DNA from: CAZKXX01 sp964556705
GTDB lineage: Bacteria > Acidobacteriota > Terriglobia > UBA7540
Assembly (NCBI GenBank): GCA_964556705.1
Contig: CAZKXX010000128.1
Span: forward strand, 1-8,688
DNA length: 8,688 nt
Reading direction: 5' to 3'
This document shows, in pieces, positions 5,438 to 8,688 of this stretch. The translations under genes were made by a program, and so were the position numbers. Each line of letters starts with the position of its first letter. Positions within the stretch are counted from its first letter, which is position 1. The notes beneath the pieces are model-generated. The model did no database searches and was not told the origin of the DNA. It was given only the letters and a program-made list of their open reading frames with translations.

Positions 5438-6596
5438 CTGGCAGCAACTCGTGCGGTTGCGCCTTGGGCCGCTGGGGCTCGAGCCCGCGCGGGAAGAGGA
5501 GATTGTTCACGAACTCGCGCACCATCTCGAGGACCTTTACGAGGAGTCACTTGCGCACGACTTGACGGAACGCGAAGCCGTGGAGAAAGCGCTCGCCTCC
5601 GTCGAAGATTGGTCCGCTGTGCGGCGCAACATTCGGCGGGCGGAGCTGGGACATCCGGCGGCGTTGCCCGTTCTTGTCCTCGTGATCCTGCCTGTGTTAC
5701 TGGTTGCGGCCGATTGTTCCTTCAGAAGGTTGCTGGATCCTTCGCAAACACAACTGGCCAGTTTCATCACGGTGGCTGTTGTTGGGGCCTTGCTGGTTCT
5801 TGTGAGCCGTGTCGCCGGTGGCCGCCCTCGGGACCAAGTTTTTGCTGCCTTGCTCCCCATCGCTTCAATTGCCGCAATCCGTTTCGCGTCGTCGCTTTCG
5901 GTGTCGTACATCTATGACGGCTCACTAGGCTTTTTGGCGAGCGTTCGTACGCTTTGTGCCGAGCTGGTTGTACCTTGGTTGGCGTTGGTTGCCGGCGGAA
6001 TTCTAGGATCGTGCTTCAGTTTCCTCTGGGTTGAACCGGCTCCAACCTGTGCAGCCGTCTCGGGCATGTGCGCAGCTCGAGACACAGGACCGGCATACCC
6101 GCACCCCTTCTCTTCTCGAGGGGGGCAGTCCGTCTCTGCCATGGCGGCGACTGGTGTTCCGTGGGTCCGCCTTGCCTTCGCGCTGCCTGTCTTCTTCATT
6201 TCCCTCGGGGCCCTCGACGACTGGCTCCACGGCCCCGCGGCATTCGCTCGCGTTTATGTGGGGCCGCTCGAGGTCAGATTCTCGGTTCTGCAGTTGGCTG
6301 TGGTGTTCCTCTTAGGAATCTTTATTGCCGCTCCGGGATTCCGGTTAGGTGGGGATCACCCAGCACAAATGGCCGTGGCGTTGCTTCCGCCCACTTGGTG
6401 GTTCAGTTTGCTTTTGTTCTGGGCTCTTAATTCGTTGTTGCAAATAGGTCGCCACCTATCGTGGGTCTCGCTGTTAAGTGCCATCGCGTCGACCGTTGTT
6501 CTGCCAGCATTCGCAATGTGCCTCGGCCCTATGATGGTGACTCTCGGTAGGCGGTGCCTCAGGTTCTCCTTATTGGAACCTGCGAGAGGGAGTTAA
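5430..6596 (+). CDS. Multi-pass membrane protein with N-terminal permease-prefix domain
   Basis: The 388-aa product starts with a soluble region of about 70 residues (WQQLVRLRLGPLGLEP, EEEIVHELAHHLEDLYEESL, EREAVEKALASVEDW) that matches the 'permease prefix' module usually found in front of MacB/FtsX-type ABC permeases paired with PadR regulators. Here no FtsX or MacB_PCD domain follows. Instead about eight hydrophobic segments can be seen (near residues 77-94, 108-129, 136-158, 178-201, 245-265, 284-303, 313-336 and 344-371), with a polar Cys-containing loop at 202-244. I do not recognise the membrane part. Base composition falls inside the gene: the 60 bases 5461-5520 are about 70% GC, whereas 6421-6480 are 50%. 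This suggests that the prefix and the membrane region have different histories. Co-expression with PadR is supported by the 8-nt overlap. A transport or sensing role is only a guess. Confidence 0.85.
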   Translation: MPDWQQLVRLRLGPLGLEPAREEEIVHELAHHLEDLYEESLAHDLTEREAVEKALASVEDWSAVRRNIRRAELGHPAALPVLVLVILPVLLVAADCSFRRLLDPSQTQLASFITVAVVGALLVLVSRVAGGRPRDQVFAALLPIASIAAIRFASSLSVSYIYDGSLGFLASVRTLCAELVVPWLALVAGGILGSCFSFLWVEPAPTCAAVSGMCAARDTGPAYPHPFSSRGGQSVSAMAATGVPWVRLAFALPVFFISLGALDDWLHGPAAFARVYVGPLEVRFSVLQLAVVFLLGIFIAAPGFRLGGDHPAQMAVALLPPTWWFSLLLFWALNSLLQIGRHLSWVSLLSAIASTVVLPAFAMCLGPMMVTLGRRCLRFSLLEPARGS

Positions 6597-6707
6597 ATGA
6601 TTGTTCGGTGGTGTGGTCCCGACTTGTCCGGTGCTCGGGATCGGCTCTTTCAAGCCTATTCGCGCCATTCCTTGATCAATGTGCGGAGGAGGTTCGAAAA
6701 TGGATAG
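6597..6707 (+). CDS. Possible 36-aa small protein bridging two genes
   Basis: An ATG directly abuts the TAA of the upstream gene (TAAATG) and opens a 36-codon frame beginning MIVRWCGPDLSGARDRLF and ending VRRRFENG, with its TAG overlapping the next gene's start (ATGGATAG, 8-nt overlap). A GAGGGAG ribosome site lies a few nucleotides upstream. The tight spacing at both ends is that of translationally coupled genes. The product is basic and has no membrane segment or recognisable domain. A chance frame in a 103-bp gap cannot be excluded. Confidence 0.35.
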   Translation: MIVRWCGPDLSGARDRLFQAYSRHSLINVRRRFENG

Positions 6708-7494
6708 CATTCGCCGTAGGATTCTGCAGAGCCTTTCCGCCCTTGCATGGTTTGGGCCTGAGTTGGTCCGCAGTGCGACTGAATGTCTCGCGACAGGGTA
6801 CGCCACTCGCGAAATGGCGCTTGATGCTGTGCGCTTGCTCAATACGCTAGAGTTGACCCACAAGCTGAAGCAAGGAAGATACGCGTCAAAGGCCGACCTA
6901 TTCATTTCCGAGACGGTGTGGAGGTTTCAGGGATGGCTGGAGAAAAATAGGAATAAGATTGGCGCGAGGCATTTGAAGGTATATGAGACCATTGATTTTG
7001 AATCCGATCAAACACTGCCTGGATGGACCCTCGCCATCCACAGGTCCGAGCTTCGAGATGCCTACCTCCTGGCATTGGTGTCCGCAGTCAGGGAAGAGGA
7101 AGGAGCGAGGCGTGTCTTCGCGAGCGACGAGAGTGGCGTGATCTATGAGGGATCGTTAGCCTCGCTTGTAATTCCCGCGAGATATTCTCGCTTGCGTGAT
7201 GTTTTCCCTGACCTGATGCCTATCCAAGTTTGGGATACCAAGCTGCTCCTGTCCAGGGTCAGGGGTTTCGTGCGACGAGTGGCTTACGCGGGGATGTACG
7301 AATCAGCTGGAGCAATGCAAGGCAGCTGCACGTGCTGCAGCTCCGGGAACTGCAGCGAGAGCGGGCAATGTTACTGCGTGAATTGCGGTACATCCCCCGT
7401 GTGCTTGGTGCTGTTTTGGCTCTTGCAGTCAATGTTGGTGGAGTTGCGGTGGGCAATACTGCGCATGCTGCTCTTAGCGCGCGTTAGGTCTTGA
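6700..7494 (+). CDS. Unknown protein with a shared ESGVIY domain and a frame-disrupted Cys-rich tail
   Basis: As read, this is a 264-aa protein of unknown function. The ATG at 6700 is chosen because GGAGGAGG (6685-6692) sits 7 nt upstream; the in-frame ATG at 6679 lies in front of that site. The N-terminus (MDSIRRRILQSLSALAWFG) is basic then hydrophobic, possibly an export signal. Residues about 36-157 resemble the protein encoded at 7567 (AVRLLNTLEL, RYASKADLF, GWTLAI, FASDESGVIYEG). After a basic segment (LLSRVRGFVRRVAYAG, 184-199) comes a Cys-rich stretch: C210, C212, C213, C218, C224, C226, C229 and C235. Just beyond TSP (residue 233), at a run of five C (7394-7398), the frame appears to break. 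The zero frame gives a hydrophobic tail, while the +1 frame continues Cys-rich to a stop at 7475-7477, for a rejoined length of 258 aa. Composition is low in GC (26 of 60 bases at 6901-6960). The gene is real with fair confidence, but its true C-terminus is in doubt. Confidence 0.72.
   Translation: MDSIRRRILQSLSALAWFGPELVRSATECLATGYATREMALDAVRLLNTLELTHKLKQGRYASKADLFISETVWRFQGWLEKNRNKIGARHLKVYETIDFESDQTLPGWTLAIHRSELRDAYLLALVSAVREEEGARRVFASDESGVIYEGSLASLVIPARYSRLRDVFPDLMPIQVWDTKLLLSRVRGFVRRVAYAGMYESAGAMQGSCTCCSSGNCSESGQCYCVNCGTSPVCLVLFWLLQSMLVELRWAILRMLLLARVRS
7400..7477 (+). other. Out-of-frame Cys-rich 3' end of the 6700 gene (+1 frameshift at CCCCC)
   Basis: Reading from 7400 in the +1 frame gives CAWCCFGSCSQC, then WWSCGGQYCACCS and TAG: nine Cys in 25 codons. 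This continues the composition and spacing of the in-frame part (CTCCSSGNC, GQCYCVNC). The switch point is the CCC codon at 7396-7398 within C5, where loss of one C, or a +1 slip from CCC to CCG, restores one open frame. The rejoined tail has 16 Cys between residues 210 and 257 and three Trp. It looks like a two-repeat disulfide-rich or metal-binding domain. The cause may be a sequencing or assembly indel, a natural frameshift mutation or, less likely, programmed slippage. Confidence 0.72.
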
Positions 7495-7528
7495 ACCTAC
7501 GGGTTCTTGGCGGAGCGGACTTGCTCCG
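7493..7528 (+). other. Two consecutive short hairpins in the gap before the 7567 gene
   Basis: GAACC (7493-7497) pairs with GGTTC (7502-7506) around a 4-nt loop. CGGAGC (7511-7516) pairs with GCTCCG (7523-7528) around a 6-nt loop. No T-run follows the second. They lie between the Cys-rich gene and its distant relative and might set the relative expression of the two by attenuation or mRNA stability. Confidence 0.35.
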
Positions 7529-7566
7529 GCGTAATTCAAATGCCGTTCGGAAAGGAGTGCAACGCG

Positions 7567-7992
7567 ATGAGAGCCGTCTTCGGAACGCTAATCTTAGCAA
7601 CCGGGTTTATCTGCGGGCGCGTTTGGGCGGGCGCAGACGAGGTGCAAACACCCAACGTTCTTTCGGAGGCCGAGGCGGTACAGCTGCTTCGCACTATAAA
7701 CACCGCGCAGTTGGACCTTCGGATGGCGAAGCATCCTTACGCCTCGCTTGCCGACTTGTTGCAGCATCGATTTCTCCAGGGTGCAAACCTCGCCTCATCA
7801 ATCGTAGTGCAGGATGGCAGCACTGGAACGGTGAGAGGTTACGGAATCACTGTTTCTGCGGTGGCAAACGGAAAGCAATATACCGTTTCTCTTTTGCCGA
7901 CGGAGCGAGGCTGTAAAGTCGCACTGGCCACAAACGAGTCCGGTGTTATCTATAGAGGCCTGCCACTCGGCTGTGAGCGAACGGAGGATTAG
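7567..7992 (+). CDS. Secreted protein of unknown function related to the 6700 product
   Basis: The 141-aa product carries a signal peptide (MRAVFGTLILATGFICGRVW, cleavage probably after WAGA at residue 23). The ATG at 7567 is chosen over upstream in-frame starts because AAAGGAG (7551-7557) is 9 nt before it and the signal starts there. The mature part begins with SEAEAVQLLRTINTAQLDL and HPYASLADLL (33-65), then GYGITVSAVANGKQYTVSLL (91-110), GCKVALATNESGVIY (115-129) and a final GLPLGC. The 'LRTINTA ... Y-x-S-L-x-x-L ... Y-x-x-x-L' pattern recalls the globular part of pilin-like or pseudopilin proteins of Acidobacteria, but the prepilin peptidase site and N-terminal helix are absent. That likeness is from memory and needs a profile search. 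The mature protein has two Cys (116 and 136), which could form one disulfide. It lies between the Cys-rich gene and the MauE-like gene, same strand, short gaps. Confidence 0.8.
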   Translation: MRAVFGTLILATGFICGRVWAGADEVQTPNVLSEAEAVQLLRTINTAQLDLRMAKHPYASLADLLQHRFLQGANLASSIVVQDGSTGTVRGYGITVSAVANGKQYTVSLLPTERGCKVALATNESGVIYRGLPLGCERTED

Positions 7993-8057
7993 GCGGTCAA
8001 GGACCAAAACCGTTCTCGGGTCAATTTTGAGCTCGAGGGCAAGGTGAGACCGGAAAT

Positions 8058-8594
8058 GTGGCGACGTCCATTGAACTTCTGATCGCTTACAACCCACGTG
8101 CGATTTGTGCGGTGTTTGCCGGTGTCGTTCTGCTTGTTGCTGGCGTGGGGAAAATTGCCACGGTCAAAGAGTTCAGGAAGTTGCTGGTCGCTTTTGGCCT
8201 CCTTCCGCGCTCGCTCGTGCCCCTGTTTGCATGGTTGTTGCCTCCCGCAGAAGTTCTTGTTGGCATTGCTTTGCTAACTGACGCGTTCCAGCCGATTCCG
8301 GCATTCGCGGCCGCTCTGCTGTTCTCGGGTTTCGCTGGCGCAATAGCAATTAATCTGTTACGGGGTCGGCGCGAACTCGCGTGCGGCTGCTTCGGAACGG
8401 CGTCAAAGCAGATTTCCTTCCACCTCGTAGCCCGCAACCTTGCCTTGGCGGGTCTGGCCATATGTTCAGCGAACATCTACCAAGGGCTGTCGCTGATGCT
8501 CTTCGCTCCATATGTTGGAAGCGTCCTATCGCGCTTGGTGGGGAGAGTACGACGGCAGGGCGGTGGGGACTTTGCTGGTGCTGATGCTCGGTGA
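8058..8594 (+). CDS. MauE/DoxX-like integral membrane protein
   Basis: The 178-aa product matches the MauE family (methylamine utilisation protein E and relatives, part of the DoxX-like superfamily). It has four membrane segments, near residues 14-31, 52-74, 80-102 and 124-141. The first pair is joined by GKIATVKEFRKLLVAFGLLP and the motif LLPPAEVLVGIALL. A hallmark CGCFG (109-113) follows the third segment after LRGRREL. In methylamine-oxidising bacteria MauE, with thioredoxin-like MauD, is needed to mature the disulfide-rich light subunit of methylamine dehydrogenase. Elsewhere MauE-like proteins occur with other thiol-redox proteins. No MauD, MauA or MauB gene is visible here, so methylamine oxidation is not implied. 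Translation starts at GTG 8058, with AAGGTGAG at 8041-8048 as ribosome site. Proximity to a Cys-rich ORF suggests a redox or disulfide role at the membrane. That is inference. Confidence 0.85.
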   Translation: MATSIELLIAYNPRAICAVFAGVVLLVAGVGKIATVKEFRKLLVAFGLLPRSLVPLFAWLLPPAEVLVGIALLTDAFQPIPAFAAALLFSGFAGAIAINLLRGRRELACGCFGTASKQISFHLVARNLALAGLAICSANIYQGLSLMLFAPYVGSVLSRLVGRVRRQGGGDFAGADAR

Positions 8595-8688
8595 AGGCTT
8601 GCTGGAAACCTTTCCTGTTTGCCGTCAGCCTCTCAAGAAACTCCTTCCAACCTTCAAATAAAGACTCCACGAACTCTTTGGGGTTGAA
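8595..8688. other. Right edge without a supported gene
   Basis: No terminator with a T-run is visible after the MauE-like gene. On the minus strand a frame is open from the window edge and, over about 30 codons, reads plausibly protein-like (NPKEFVESLFEGWKEFL, then ANRKGFQQAF). It then continues to 8350 entirely inside the MauE-like gene, where it looks like a shadow. It could be the end of a convergent gene or chance. Confidence 0.2.

Noticed and set aside
7230..7487. 85-codon frame overlapping the Cys-rich region in the third plus frame
   Set aside because: It has no ribosome site, and its composition (Leu/Arg/Glu, then Ala/Val) fits a shadow. The informative alternative frame is the other one, ending at 7477.
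6700..7494. The Cys-rich protein as a methylamine dehydrogenase light chain (MauA)
   Set aside because: The Cys and Trp spacing does not match MauA as I know it, and no large subunit or mauG/mauD is nearby.
8087..8476. 129-codon minus-strand frame
   Set aside because: It is antisense to the MauE-like gene, without domain or ribosome site.

Overview
The window looks like a piece of an acidobacterial, or similar Gram-negative soil or sediment, chromosome. This is an inference from gene content. The clues are a CIRCE-controlled groES-groEL operon, a PadR-type regulator overlapping a gene that starts with a 'permease prefix' domain, an MlaF-type ATPase, a secreted carboxypeptidase-regulatory-like protein, and degenerate 7-bp tandem repeats between genes. 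No marker settles the taxonomy.

Layout. 1-1314 (minus strand): the 5' part of groEL, complete groES, a long leader, a perfect CIRCE operator and a sigma70-type promoter. 1315-1714: about 400 bp without a convincing gene, holding several inverted repeats and a short 7-bp-phased repeat. 1715-4927 (plus strand): a secreted protein of unknown function, MobA (molybdenum cofactor guanylyltransferase), an orphan MlaF-like lipid-transport ATPase and a small secreted beta-sandwich protein with a terminator at its stop codon. The ends of the first two genes run into 7-bp-phased repeats. 5039-6596: a strong promoter with palindromes, a PadR repressor and, overlapping it by 8 nt, a membrane protein with an N-terminal permease-prefix domain.

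6597-8594 is the most unusual part and has noticeably lower GC. A possible 36-aa ORF, a 264-aa ORF, a 141-aa secreted protein and a MauE/DoxX-like membrane protein follow each other on one strand and may form one operon. The 264-aa and 141-aa proteins share a domain (AV-LL-NT, YAS-ADL, ESGVIY). The 264-aa protein then enters a cysteine-rich tail that is interrupted at a CCCCC run. In the +1 frame the tail continues with nine more cysteines to a stop at 7475-7477. Rejoining the frames gives 16 Cys in 48 residues. The known role of the MauE family is in maturing a disulfide-rich subunit of methylamine dehydrogenase, so a Cys-rich protein close to a MauE-like protein suggests an exported, disulfide-rich product with its own maturation factor. 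That functional link is a hypothesis. The frameshift itself can be read directly from the sequence.

The last ~90 bp contain no supported gene.
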